A model generated the notes under the pieces. That model made no database searches. It had not been told where the DNA came from and saw only the letters and a program-made list of their open reading frames with translations. The position numbers were made by a program, and so were the translations under genes. Positions 17,737-26,331 of a stretch of 64,000 bases of DNA are shown here, one piece after another. Every line of letters starts with the position of its first letter. Positions within the stretch are counted from its first letter, which is position 1. This DNA comes from Blautia sp. (GTDB lineage: Bacteria; Bacillota; Clostridia; Lachnospirales; Lachnospiraceae), in NCBI GenBank assembly GCA_026169535.1, contig JAPFCU010000013.1, forward strand, positions 1-64,000. The letters run 5' to 3'.

Positions 17737-18468
17737 ATGAACAGATCAGCAGTAAGTGTTAACCGTTATCCGTTTCAGATGATCCATAGGCTTGTTTTTT
17801 CAAGACCGAAAGAACTTTATTATATCGGTGGAAATGATATTCTTCCGGCGCCGCTGGAACCGCAGAGAGAGACATATGTCATAAGCAGACTGGGAACCGA
17901 TCAGGAAAAGGAAGCAAAAGCACTTTTGATCGAACATAACCTGAGACTGGTAGTGTATATTGCCAAAAAGTTTGATAATACAGGTGTGGGAGTGGAGGAT
18001 CTGATCTCCATTGGAACCATTGGTCTTATTAAAGCAATTAATACCTTCGATCCTGTAAAGAATATTAAGCTGGCCACATACGCATCCCGATGTATTGAAA
18101 ATGAAATCTTAATGTATCTTAGGCGGAACAGTAAGACGAAAATGGAGGTTTCCATTGATGAGCCATTGAATGTAGACTGGGATGGAAATGAACTGCTGCT
18201 GTCTGATATTCTTGGGACGGATGAAGATATTATTTCTCGAAGGCTTGAAGATGAAGTGGAGATCACACTTCTTGGAAAAGCCATCAATAAGCTTACACCC
18301 AGAGAACAGACGATCATCCGCCTCAGATTTGGCCTAAACAGTGCTGAGGGAAAAGAGAAGACCCAGAAGGAAGTGGCTGACCTTCTGGGAATTTCTCAGT
18401 CTTATATCTCAAGACTGGAAAAACGAATCATGAAACGGTTGAAAAAGGAAATTATAAAATATGAATAA
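17737..18468 (+). CDS. sigE: RNA polymerase sporulation sigma factor sigma-E (pro-form)
   Basis: Early mother-cell sigma factor, 243 residues, made as an inactive precursor. An N-terminal pro-region (about residues 1-27, [15 protein letters not shown]...) precedes conserved [17 protein letters not shown]. Region 2 contains [31 protein letters not shown]-like segments, and region 4 has [29 protein letters not shown] is at 17721-17726. Its product should drive the sigma-E-like promoters seen upstream of yabP, the cotS-like gene and cwlD in this window. Confidence 0.97.
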   Translation: MNRSAVSVNRYPFQMIHRLVFSRPKELYYIGGNDILPAPLEPQRETYVISRLGTDQEKEAKALLIEHNLRLVVYIAKKFDNTGVGVEDLISIGTIGLIKAINTFDPVKNIKLATYASRCIENEILMYLRRNSKTKMEVSIDEPLNVDWDGNELLLSDILGTDEDIISRRLEDEVEITLLGKAINKLTPREQTIIRLRFGLNSAEGKEKTQKEVADLLGISQSYISRLEKRIMKRLKKEIIKYE

Positions 18469-18491
18469 ACAGAAGTTCAGAAGTGAACCGC

Positions 18492-18520
18492 GTATTTGCA
18501 GGAAATCAGATACATATACT
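18492..18520 (+). promoter_or_regulatory. Possible sigma-E promoter of cwlD
   Basis: GTATTT (18492-18497), 15-bp spacer, CATATACT (18513-18520), which fits the -10 pattern CATAnnnT. cwlD is a sigma-E/sigma-G gene in Bacillus. The match is weak on the -35 side. Confidence 0.35.
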
Positions 18521-18552
18521 AAAAGGAATAAGAGAAAAGGTGTGTCGGTATC

Positions 18553-19441
18553 TTGAAAAAATATGCGGTGGAGCTGATTATGGCCAGCTTGCTTCTGATC
18601 AGTTTTTTCTTTTTGGCAAGACAGGCGGCTGAAGTTTCCGGAGACATGAAGATTCAGGAAAGAGAGATTATTGCCATTGATCCGGGACATGGTGATATGA
18701 AAATGCGCAGATAAAGAAGGAGATAAGAAAGCGGAGAGTGGAATATGAAAACCATATTCCACTTTTTTGCATGGAAGGCACGGCAGTATAATCTGTGCTG
18801 CCGTGCCCAGTGAGAGCCAAGAGCACTGCATGCATCTGATTTCATTAAAAAGAAAACAGCGCATATGGATTCCAGCCCATGGCGGCGATGATCCGGGAAT
18901 GATAGGCGTGGTAGGTCTGAAAGAGAAAGGGATCAATCTTGAAATTTCTCTTCGGCTGAAGGCGGTTCTGGAAAAAAATGGATTTACAGTAGTAATGACC
19001 CGGGAAAAAGACAAAGGGCTTAATGATGAGAATTCATCTAATAAAAAAGCACAGGATATGCAGAGAAGGATTGCCTTTTTGAATGATAAGAATCCTGTTC
19101 TTACGGTGAGCATCCATCAGAACAGCTATTCAGATCCGGCAGTAAATGGTCCTCAGGTATTTTATTATGAAAATTCTGAGGAGGGAAAAAAGTTTGCTGA
19201 GATCCTTCAGGAAAGCCTGAACCGAACACTTGCTCCAGGGCGTCCAAGAAAGGTGAAGGGAAATACCAGCTACTATCTTCTTAAGAGGAGCAAAGGAACA
19301 CTTGTGATCGTGGAATGTGGATTTCTTACCAATCCTGCAGAGGCAGAGCTTCTTCAGGATGACGGATACCAGCAAAAAATTGCAGAAGCGATAGGTGCAG
19401 GAATCCAGGAATATGTGAAAGAAAAGTACAGAAGCCAGTAA
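18553..19441 (+). pseudogene. cwlD: Interrupted cwlD (spore-cortex N-acetylmuramoyl-L-alanine amidase)
   Basis: Amidase_3 family enzyme that in Bacillus starts muramic-delta-lactam formation in spore cortex. The 5' piece starts at TTG 18553. It encodes a signal-anchor (LLLISFFFLARQ) and IIAIDPGHG, then hits TAA at 18712. The 3' piece resumes at 18878 with HGGDDPGMIGVVGLKEKGINLE and runs to 19441, keeping the remaining catalytic residues (Glu in NLEISL, His in VSIHQNS, Glu in VIVECGFLTNP). Deleting 190 bp between two CATGG copies (18688-18692, 18878-18882) restores IDPGHGGDDPGM in frame, giving 232 residues, close to Bacillus CwlD (237). As written the gene cannot encode a normal enzyme unless the insert is removed. 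Confidence 0.85.
18693..18882. mobile_element. 190-bp hairpin-rich insertion within cwlD, flanked by CATGG repeats
   Basis: The insert carries three successive hairpins. The first, GTGGAATATG/CATATTCCAC (18738-18762), is followed by TTTTTT and looks like an intrinsic terminator. The second, GGCACGGCAG/CTGCCGTGCC (18777-18807), is perfect. The third is CAGTG/CACTG (18808-18828). Short inverted ATGCGC/GCGCAT motifs lie near the ends (18702 and 18860 regions). A 22-codon frame starts at ATG 18744. There is no transposase. It is best described as a MITE-like or structured-RNA element; the family is unknown. Confidence 0.6.
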
Positions 19442-19456
19442 AAAATATAATATTTT

Positions 19457-19486
19457 TTGGCACAGTCAGGGGAACTCTGTTATACT
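19457..19486 (+). promoter_or_regulatory. Promoter for the paired membrane protein genes
   Basis: TTGGCA (19457-19462), 18-bp spacer, TATACT (19481-19486). It is placed 16 bp after the cwlD stop. Confidence 0.6.
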
Positions 19487-19555
19487 ATAGAAGATTACAG
19501 GAAGAAAAATCCGTTCCGTTATACTGGAGCAAAAAGAAAATACAAAGGAGACTAT

Positions 19556-21541
19556 ATGCTTGGAATTCTATATATGATCCTGGGCAGCCTTGTAGGAAGA
19601 GAAATTTTAGAAGGGTTCCTTAATATTGAGAGCAAGAAAGGTCAGAATTACATCTGGCTGGCTTTTCCAGGTGCTTTTGGGATTGGAATGCTGTTTTTTG
19701 GATGGGCAACTTATCTGGTTTCCTGGGCCGCCAGTGCGTTAGGGTCAGAAATACCACTGCTTTATGGAAATATTGCAGTTATGGCAGCTGCATTTGTGTT
19801 TTTAGCAGTACTTTATGCAAGGAGATTTCGAAACAGAAAAGCGATTTTAACTGCAGAGGTACAAAGGCTGGTGGAGAACAGATGCCTTTTTTGGAAAGAA
19901 GCAGTGCTTTTTATTGTTCTTGCCCTGTTTCTTACCTGGATTATGTTTTATGTTTTTTTTATAAAAGACGGGATTTTATATTCTGGTTTTACTGTGTATG
20001 GTGATTACGCTCCTCATACTGCGATGATGAGGTCTTTTTCTCTGGAAAATAATTTCCCTACTCAGTATCCGCATTTCGGGGGAGAAGATGTAAAGTACCA
20101 TTTTATGTTCCAGTTTCTGGTAGGAAATCTGGAATTTTTGGGACTGCGTCTTGATCTGGCTTATAATCTTGCCAGCGTTCTGGCACTGCTGGGATTTCTG
20201 ATGCTTTTATACAGCATTGCTAAAAGAGTTACCGGAAGTGGAAAAGCAGGAGCTCTTACAGTTGTATTTTTTTTCTTCCGCAGTGCGCTTACTTTTTTCC
20301 GCTATGTATGGGAACATATTCAGACAGGAGATCTGATCCAGGCTTTTAGGGATAATACGGAGTTTATCGGTTATACAGTAAATGAAAACTGGGGGTTGTG
20401 GAACTTTAATGTGTATCTGAATCAGAGGCATTTGGCATTTGGACTTTTGATCGTCGCTCTGGTAATCTGGATATATCTGGACTGGGTAGAAGCCGGCTGC
20501 AGCCATAAGGAACAAGGGATACTCTGGATCAGAAACCGGTGGTTTACATGGGAGGCATGGAAGTGCAGAAGCATGGAAAAAGCCCTGGCAGCAGGTCTTC
20601 TGATCGGACTGACAGCTTTTTGGAACGGTGCTGCAGTAATCGGCGGTCTTTTGATACTTATGGGATTTGCTGTGTCTTCAGATGGAAAACTGGATTATCT
20701 GCTCACAGCAGTGGTTTCTGTGATGTTTTCTGTGCTGCAGTCCAGGCTTTTTATCCGGGGATCTGCAGTAGAGACAAGCTTTCAGTGGGGATTTATCGTA
20801 GAGGACAAAAGCCCTGGAGGAATCATCTGGTATCTTCTGCAAATGAGCGGTATCTTTTTTTTGGGAGCAGTGCTGCTGTTTTTTGTTCAGAAAAAAAGAA
20901 GCCGGAGAGCAGTTCTTATAAGCTGCCTTTTTCCACTGATATTTGCTTTTTGTGTCTCCCTGACACCGGATGTTACTGTGAATCATAAATACATCATGAT
21001 CTCCTATGCATTTCTGGCAATGTTCTGGGCAGAAGCGGCAGTTTCTCTTTTCTGTAAAAAGATTCCGGCAAAGATCCTTGCAGTTGTCCTGTGCATTAGT
21101 CTGACAGCCACAGGAATTTATGATATGTGGATCATTTTCAGAAATAACGGACCGGGTCACCGGGTAGCAGTGAATATGGACAGCAGTCTTACAGACTGGC
21201 TTTCAGAGAATCTGGATCACAGAGATTTGATACTGACCCCGGAATACAGTATCAGTGAAGTGACTATGGCTGGAGTGATGATGTATTTGGGCTGGCCTTA
21301 TTATGCATGGTCGGCGGGATATGATACTTATGGACGGGCGGAAAAGGCCCGAGAGATCTATACCTCTCAGGATAAAGGGAAGGTGAGGGCTCTGGTGGCT
21401 CAGGAAAAGATCACATATATCCTTTTTGAGGAGGGAATGACCTTTGAGGGAGAACAAGGCATAGAGGATACAATAAAAGCGATATACCCCAGGGTATATC
21501 AATCCGAAGATAGGAGGATCAGAATTTATGAGATCAGATAA
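19556..21541 (+). CDS. Large polytopic membrane protein, GT-C glycosyltransferase-like
   Basis: 661 residues with about 14 hydrophobic segments. ATG 19556 is chosen for AAAGGAG at 19544-19550; an upstream TTG at 19457 coincides with the promoter. After the fourth segment an external loop contains GDYAPHTAMMRSFSLENNFP and then KYHFMFQFLVG, the layout of a GT-C first loop with an acidic site. The soluble C-terminal tail (LDHRDLILTPEYSISEV ... YILFEEG) resembles the C-terminal domain of membrane sugar transferases. No specific family or substrate can be assigned. It overlaps the next gene by 14 bp, and that gene encodes a related protein. Confidence 0.7.
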   Translation: MLGILYMILGSLVGREILEGFLNIESKKGQNYIWLAFPGAFGIGMLFFGWATYLVSWAASALGSEIPLLYGNIAVMAAAFVFLAVLYARRFRNRKAILTAEVQRLVENRCLFWKEAVLFIVLALFLTWIMFYVFFIKDGILYSGFTVYGDYAPHTAMMRSFSLENNFPTQYPHFGGEDVKYHFMFQFLVGNLEFLGLRLDLAYNLASVLALLGFLMLLYSIAKRVTGSGKAGALTVVFFFFRSALTFFRYVWEHIQTGDLIQAFRDNTEFIGYTVNENWGLWNFNVYLNQRHLAFGLLIVALVIWIYLDWVEAGCSHKEQGILWIRNRWFTWEAWKCRSMEKALAAGLLIGLTAFWNGAAVIGGLLILMGFAVSSDGKLDYLLTAVVSVMFSVLQSRLFIRGSAVETSFQWGFIVEDKSPGGIIWYLLQMSGIFFLGAVLLFFVQKKRSRRAVLISCLFPLIFAFCVSLTPDVTVNHKYIMISYAFLAMFWAEAAVSLFCKKIPAKILAVVLCISLTATGIYDMWIIFRNNGPGHRVAVNMDSSLTDWLSENLDHRDLILTPEYSISEVTMAGVMMYLGWPYYAWSAGYDTYGRAEKAREIYTSQDKGKVRALVAQEKITYILFEEGMTFEGEQGIEDTIKAIYPRVYQSEDRRIRIYEIR

Positions 21542-23786
21542 AATAAAAAAAATGATCCTGAAAATACTTCCGGCAGGGGTACTGCTGGGAATGGCAGTCT
21601 GGCTTTTAAAGGGTGATGTGTGGACCTTTCTGACCTGGTGGCTGCTGGCAGGAGTTATGGGAATGGCCGCCATGCCTCTTACAGGACGTTTATTCAGGGA
21701 ATTTGATGATAAGGGCTGGATGTTTTCAAAAATTGTGGCAATTGTTGTAACAGGATTTCTGACATGGTTCCTGACAGCCGTAAAGCTTTTGAAGTTTACC
21801 ACTGCTGCCTGTGTGGGCGTGTCTCTGGCATGTGGGATATTGTTTTTATTTCTTGGAAAAGCGCAGCATAAAAAAGGAATCGAGTGTCTTCCCATGGATC
21901 ATCTGGAACTGGTGTACTGGGAGGAAGTTCTGTTTTTAGCCTTTTTCCTTTTATGGACTTATCTGGCAGGGTTTCATCCGGCAGCCTACGGTACAGAAAA
22001 ATTCATGGATTATGGATTTATGGAAGCTATGATGCGAAGTACAACGCTTCCGGCAGTAGATCTCTGGTATTCCGAAGGAACCATTAATTACTATTACGGT
22101 GGTCAGTACTTTGCGGTATTTCTTACAAAACTTACAGGAACAAAGGTAGAGCTTACCTATAACCTGATGCGTACCTTCGTGGCAGGTCTGGCTTTTGTGC
22201 TGCCATATTCTCTTGTATATCAGATGACAAAGGACAGGATGGGAAAAAAAGCGGCAGGGGCTGTAGGCTGGAAAAAAGCTGTTCCGCAGATATCGGGAAT
22301 ACTGGCAGGACTTTCTGTTTCCATTGCAGGTAATATGCATTATGTGTATTATGGACAGATTAGGCCATGGCTTCAGAAGCTGACAGGTCAGGAGCCGGAT
22401 TCGTACTGGTTTCCGGATGCCACCCGTTATATTGGTTTTAATCCGGATGTAGAAGATAAGACCATTCATGAATTTCCATGCTATTCATTTGTACTGGGAG
22501 ATCTTCATGCACATGTGGTAAATATTATGTTTGTACTTTTGCTTTTGGGACTTTTATATGCATGGGTGAAGATGGTACGCAAAAGAACTTATGATATTGG
22601 AGAGCCAGGTACAAAAGAATTTTGGGAAAAACACCTTTTGATGCCTCAGATCCTTTTTGCAGCAGTACTTCTGGGAATGTTCCGCTGGACAAATTATTGG
22701 GATTTTGTAATCTATTTTGTGGTAACAGGAGGAGTTGTCCTGTTTACCAATATTGTTCTGATGAAAGGGCAGGGAAAATGGGTCATCGGTGTAACTGCAG
22801 CGCAGGCGGCAGAGGTATTGGCCATAGGGACAATTGTAATCCTGCCGTTTACCCTGAATTTTGAGACGATGGTCCAGGGCGTTGCGGTGGCACAGAATCA
22901 TTCGCTTCCGCACCAGCTGCTGATACTATGGGGACTTCCCGGAATCCTGACTGTTATTTTTGTCATATCTCTTCTTGCAGAAAAGCTTGTGGGAGTAAAG
23001 AACAAGACAATCTATAAGTTTATGAAATCACTGAAACTTCCGGATCTGTTTGCGATGGTCATGGGACTTTGTGCTATAGGGCTTGTACTGATCCCGGAAC
23101 TTGTATATGTAAGGGATATTTATGAAAATGGAAATGCCAGGGCCAATACCATGTTTAAGCTGACCTATCAGGCATATATTATGTTTGGCATGACTATGGC
23201 ATATGTGATCTTCCGTATGCTGGTCATTTCCTACAGGAAGTTTCTGAAAGTAACAGCCGGGATTGCTCTTGTTTGCCTTGTATGGACCTTTGGATATTTT
23301 GGGAACAGTGTAGACTCCTGGTTTGGAGAAGTGAAAGATCCTTCTAAGTATCAAGGGCTGAATGCAACGGCATTTTTGGAGACAGATTTTCCGGAGGATG
23401 CTGCGGGGATCCGCTGGCTGAAAAAAAATATCAAAGGTTCGCCGGTAGTTCTGGAGGCAAATGGCGACAGCTATACTCAGTATGAACGTGTGTCGGCCAT
23501 GACAGGCCTTCCGACTGTTCTGGGCTGGTATGTCCATGAATGGCTGTGGAGGAATGATGTGGCGGATCTTAATACAAAAAGCGGGGATATAGAACTGATC
23601 TACACTTCAAAAGATGAGAAGCAGGTAAAAGACCTTCTGGAAAAATATAATATTTCCTATATTTTTACAGGATCCTGTGAAAGGGAAAAATATGGAGAGA
23701 ACCTGAATAATGATCTTCTTTCCGGTTTGGGAGAAACGGTATTCAGGGATCTTAATTCCGGTACTTATATCATAAAGATAAAATAA
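21528..23786 (+). CDS. DUF2298-type (YYY) membrane protein, GT-C-like
   Basis: 752 residues, strongly hydrophobic, with about 14 or more membrane segments. It contains MDYGFMEAMMRSTTLP followed by INYYYGGQYFAVFL, the YYY signature of the DUF2298/Chlor_Arch_YYY family. Further on are FSFVLGDLHAHVVNIMF-type residues and, near 390, RWTNYWDFVIYFV. The soluble tail contains AGIRWLKKNIKGSPVVLEANG and LPTVLGWYVHEWLW. The DY-x4-AMMRS motif is shared with the upstream protein, so the two look like diverged paralogues, probably a translation-coupled complex or consecutive enzymes of surface glycosylation (inferred). The start overlaps the previous gene. Confidence 0.82.
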   Translation: MRSDKIKKMILKILPAGVLLGMAVWLLKGDVWTFLTWWLLAGVMGMAAMPLTGRLFREFDDKGWMFSKIVAIVVTGFLTWFLTAVKLLKFTTAACVGVSLACGILFLFLGKAQHKKGIECLPMDHLELVYWEEVLFLAFFLLWTYLAGFHPAAYGTEKFMDYGFMEAMMRSTTLPAVDLWYSEGTINYYYGGQYFAVFLTKLTGTKVELTYNLMRTFVAGLAFVLPYSLVYQMTKDRMGKKAAGAVGWKKAVPQISGILAGLSVSIAGNMHYVYYGQIRPWLQKLTGQEPDSYWFPDATRYIGFNPDVEDKTIHEFPCYSFVLGDLHAHVVNIMFVLLLLGLLYAWVKMVRKRTYDIGEPGTKEFWEKHLLMPQILFAAVLLGMFRWTNYWDFVIYFVVTGGVVLFTNIVLMKGQGKWVIGVTAAQAAEVLAIGTIVILPFTLNFETMVQGVAVAQNHSLPHQLLILWGLPGILTVIFVISLLAEKLVGVKNKTIYKFMKSLKLPDLFAMVMGLCAIGLVLIPELVYVRDIYENGNARANTMFKLTYQAYIMFGMTMAYVIFRMLVISYRKFLKVTAGIALVCLVWTFGYFGNSVDSWFGEVKDPSKYQGLNATAFLETDFPEDAAGIRWLKKNIKGSPVVLEANGDSYTQYERVSAMTGLPTVLGWYVHEWLWRNDVADLNTKSGDIELIYTSKDEKQVKDLLEKYNISYIFTGSCEREKYGENLNNDLLSGLGETVFRDLNSGTYIIKIK

Positions 23787-23813
23787 GAACAGTGGACAAT
23801 TTGGATACATAAT

Positions 23814-23857
23814 AAAAAACTGCTGCACAGAAAATGTTTTCTGCGCAGCAGTTTTTT
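23814..23857. terminator. Bidirectional terminator
   Basis: AAAAAACTGCTGC...CAGAAAA pairs with TTTTCTG...GCAGCAGTTTTTT (one internal mismatch). It lies between convergent genes. Confidence 0.9.
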
Positions 23858-23897
23858 ATATGATGTTATCGGTTATGTAAGTATAGATGAACTGAAG

Positions 23898-24434
23898 TTA
23901 TGAAATGCCAAGAAGATGAGCTGCTTTAAGAAATCGTTCTTCTATATCATGAAAAGGATGCTCAATGAGATCCGGGGAAGACTGAAGAGCAGCGGATCTG
24001 TGATTCTTTTCGCCAGGAAAAAGGACTGGAAGTTCAGCAGAAAGAATATCGTTGTCAATCTGTTTCCACATGGCATTTTCTTCAGAAGACAGGTCATCCA
24101 GATTGAATTTTTTCCAGATGACATTCATAATCATTTCTTCGATCTCCAGATAATTGGCAAGATGTACTTTTACCGGACGGATAATATCAGAAATATAAGC
24201 CTCACTTGCATCGTGGAGAAGGCAGGCAAGGATCATCCGTTCAGACCATCCTCGTGCATGTGCTTCTCTGGCACAGTTCAGTGAGTGCTGGGCTACGGAA
24301 TAGAAGAACAGTGTCTGACCGCCTCCCCGGCATAAAAAGCTCAGGGCATGTGCAATGTCTTTAAGGGAAACGTCCCGGACAGTCATCTTCAGGGGATCAA
24401 ACTGCAGGCCGGTAAATGTGTTCATGATATTCAT
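23898..24434 (-). CDS. HD-domain hydrolase (YfbR-like nucleotidase type)
   Basis: 178 residues, metal-dependent phosphohydrolase of the HD superfamily. Motifs in order are H in VAQHSLNCA, HD in ACLLHDASEAYISD, and a later D in QIDNDILSAE. The N-terminus FTGLQFDPLKMTVRDVSLKDIAHALSFLCRGGG matches HD proteins annotated as 5'-deoxynucleotidase/phosphohydrolase. AAAGGAGA lies 7 nt before the ATG at 24434. It is read toward the DUF2298 gene and shares its terminator. The exact substrate is not predictable. Confidence 0.85.
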   Translation of the reverse strand: MNIMNTFTGLQFDPLKMTVRDVSLKDIAHALSFLCRGGGQTLFFYSVAQHSLNCAREAHARGWSERMILACLLHDASEAYISDIIRPVKVHLANYLEIEEMIMNVIWKKFNLDDLSSEENAMWKQIDNDILSAELPVLFPGEKNHRSAALQSSPDLIEHPFHDIEERFLKAAHLLGIS

Positions 24435-24470
24435 AAAAAGTCTCCTTTTCCCAGAAATTTTATGTTCAGC

Positions 24471-25937
24471 TTAGCATATTACCGGGAAAGGAGCAAGCTG
24501 TTGGTACTGGAGCTTGCGGATTTCGCATTTAATGAAATCCGCAGTTTCCTCAGGTGTGTAAAAATATGTTTCCTCAAGTGACTGCAGATAATCGAGAAAA
24601 ACATACAAAAGCCCAGTCTCGTTAAAAAGAAGATAGGTTGTCTGGTTTTCTGCATTATCAAAGGAAAAATACCCCATAGTTTCATTTACACACAGGTGAA
24701 GATTGATCGGAAGCTGGTTTAAGGGTTGTTTCAGCATACGGTAAGTACCCTGGATGCAGCAGGGCAGCAGTTTCTGAAGCATCTGTAGCCGTTCAGTGAT
24801 AAGGAACGGACGAAAAAAATCAGAAGGTAGTTCTTTTAAAAGTCCTGTTTTTGTAAATCGCTGTATTCCCCTTTTTGTAAAATAAACATGCATACTGGCA
24901 AGATTTTCTGTGTTTTTGTTAAAAAACGCACTAATAACAGGCAGAAGTCTGTCACGGTCAGGAAACATGGGAGAAAGTGCGTGTTCCAGAATTTTGTCAG
25001 AGATAAAAGGAGTAAAACATGCTTCCGGCTGCAGAAGATAACTCTCATAAGTATTTAAAGAAATATTCTGCAGCATATGTAAATTACTCGGAAGCATGTG
25101 AAAAATCTGAAAAAGCGGAGTACATTTATTTTGGAAAGAATAAAATATTTTCCAGAATTGAGATACTACATCCGGATCGCTGTAAAAAATACCATACTGA
25201 TAATCAGAAGAACAGGAAACTACATACTGGGATGTCACAATAAAATATGGCAGGGCATTCAGATTGAAAAAATGTGAATGAATGCTGTCATAAAAATAGG
25301 AAGCCTGATAATTCAGGTTTCGGAGATATAAAGGAAAAATATTATTAAAATATTCCAGATTGTACAGTTCATGCTCTTTGCTTAAAATTTCGTTGTTGCT
25401 CAGGCAGAAAATATGGCGTATTTCCAATGTATAACTTAGATTCAGACTAGAAAGAAGACTGAACAGTCCCTTATGATCCGGCTGCATAAATAAAGCAACT
25501 TTTCCATTTTCTTTACAGGATTCCTTAATCAGGATATTTCTTAATGTATAGTCCAGTTCTACCTGTGTCTGAATGGATGCACAGGCAGGGGAGGAGATGT
25601 TATCTTTTCTGACAGAACCAGAATGATCTGTCCCAGGCTGAATGGAAAAATTATCTGGAAAATGCATCAGAAAATTTTCTGTACTTTTTCTTCTGTAATA
25701 ATTGTCTGAGCCAATGAGGGTGATCTCATAGGCTTCTTTAAACTGATCATATTCTGTAGGGGTCAGATGCATAAATTCCGCCATTTTGTCTATAACATCC
25801 GGAGAAGGCGGTTTACGCTTACCATTAATGATTTTATATATTGTGGAACGGTCAAAGTCACAGTATTTACTAAGTGGATAGACCTTTATATTTTTTGTAT
25901 GAATGAACTGACTGAGTATATTTGAAAATTCAGACAT
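24471..25937 (-). CDS. Large XRE-type HTH regulator of unknown regulon
   Basis: 488 residues. Residues about 15-65 form a helix-turn-helix (VYPLSKYCDFDRSTIYKII then GKRKPPSPDVIDKMAEFMHL). The remaining 400 residues match no domain I recognise. They are rich in aromatic and hydrophobic residues (FNNIFPLYLRNLNYQ) but show no clear membrane helix, consistent with a sensory or interaction region. Codon use is AT-richer than its neighbours. It ends 36 bp upstream of the HD gene start on the same strand, so the two may be co-transcribed. Function is unknown. Confidence 0.75.
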   Translation of the reverse strand: MSEFSNILSQFIHTKNIKVYPLSKYCDFDRSTIYKIINGKRKPPSPDVIDKMAEFMHLTPTEYDQFKEAYEITLIGSDNYYRRKSTENFLMHFPDNFSIQPGTDHSGSVRKDNISSPACASIQTQVELDYTLRNILIKESCKENGKVALFMQPDHKGLFSLLSSLNLSYTLEIRHIFCLSNNEILSKEHELYNLEYFNNIFPLYLRNLNYQASYFYDSIHSHFFNLNALPYFIVTSQYVVSCSSDYQYGIFYSDPDVVSQFWKIFYSFQNKCTPLFQIFHMLPSNLHMLQNISLNTYESYLLQPEACFTPFISDKILEHALSPMFPDRDRLLPVISAFFNKNTENLASMHVYFTKRGIQRFTKTGLLKELPSDFFRPFLITERLQMLQKLLPCCIQGTYRMLKQPLNQLPINLHLCVNETMGYFSFDNAENQTTYLLFNETGLLYVFLDYLQSLEETYFYTPEETADFIKCEIRKLQYQQLAPFPVIC

Positions 25938-25968
25938 AATTTACGGATTCCTCACATTCTATCTTGTG

Positions 25969-25997
25969 TGTATATTTTTAGATGTTTCAAAAGTCAC
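25969..25997 (-). promoter_or_regulatory. Possible promoter of the large HTH regulator
   Basis: Minus strand: GTGACT (25997-25992), 17-bp spacer, TATACA (25974-25969). The -35 match is moderate. Confidence 0.35.
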
Positions 25998-26050
25998 CTT
26001 ATTATTTTATCATAGATTCAACCTGAAAAAAGCAGGTTTATTTATTTTTG

Positions 26051-26092
26051 TGTGGCATATATATGAAAAAACTGTCCACAAATGATGCCACA
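26051..26092. repeat. Inverted repeat TGTGGCAT ... ATGCCACA
   Basis: Perfect 8-bp arms (26051-26058, 26085-26092) separated by 26 bp, upstream of the HTH regulator gene. It could be an operator or an RNA hairpin. Confidence 0.45.
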
Positions 26093-26241
26093 GTTAACGG
26101 GATAACTCAAAATATAAAAATACCAAAATAAAATTGCCCATTTAAAATGTCACTTATGTTTTAGAAGAGATCGTTCTGCTTGTTTAAGCAGTATGCCCGT
26201 GATAATATATAAAAAGAGCAGTGGATATTGTGAGCATCTGG

Positions 26242-26270
26242 TTGAACTTTCAGATAAAATAAATTATAAT
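26242..26270 (+). promoter_or_regulatory. Sigma-A promoter for sua5-rpiB-dCMP deaminase
   Basis: TTGAAC (26242-26247), 17-bp spacer, TATAAT (26265-26270), 62 bp before the sua5 ATG. Confidence 0.75.
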
Positions 26271-26331
26271 ACAATTTTAAAAGAAGAATATGAATTGCTC
26301 GGAAGTGTAATGTCATAAGGAGTTGGGTAAC

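Larger units (their letters stand above)
25938..26331. other. 394-bp AT-rich divergent intergenic region
   Basis: Between the HTH regulator and sua5. It holds a possible promoter in each direction, a small AACCTG/CAGGTT hairpin (about 26021-26039) and the long-armed TGTGGCAT/ATGCCACA repeat. A 41-codon open frame (26193-26318) ends at the sua5 RBS but has no RBS of its own and contains the sua5 promoter, so it is probably not a gene. Confidence 0.6.

Noticed and set aside
26193-26318. 41-codon frame ending at the sua5 RBS
   Set aside because: No RBS, contains the predicted sua5 promoter, lies in AT-rich DNA; kept only as a note.
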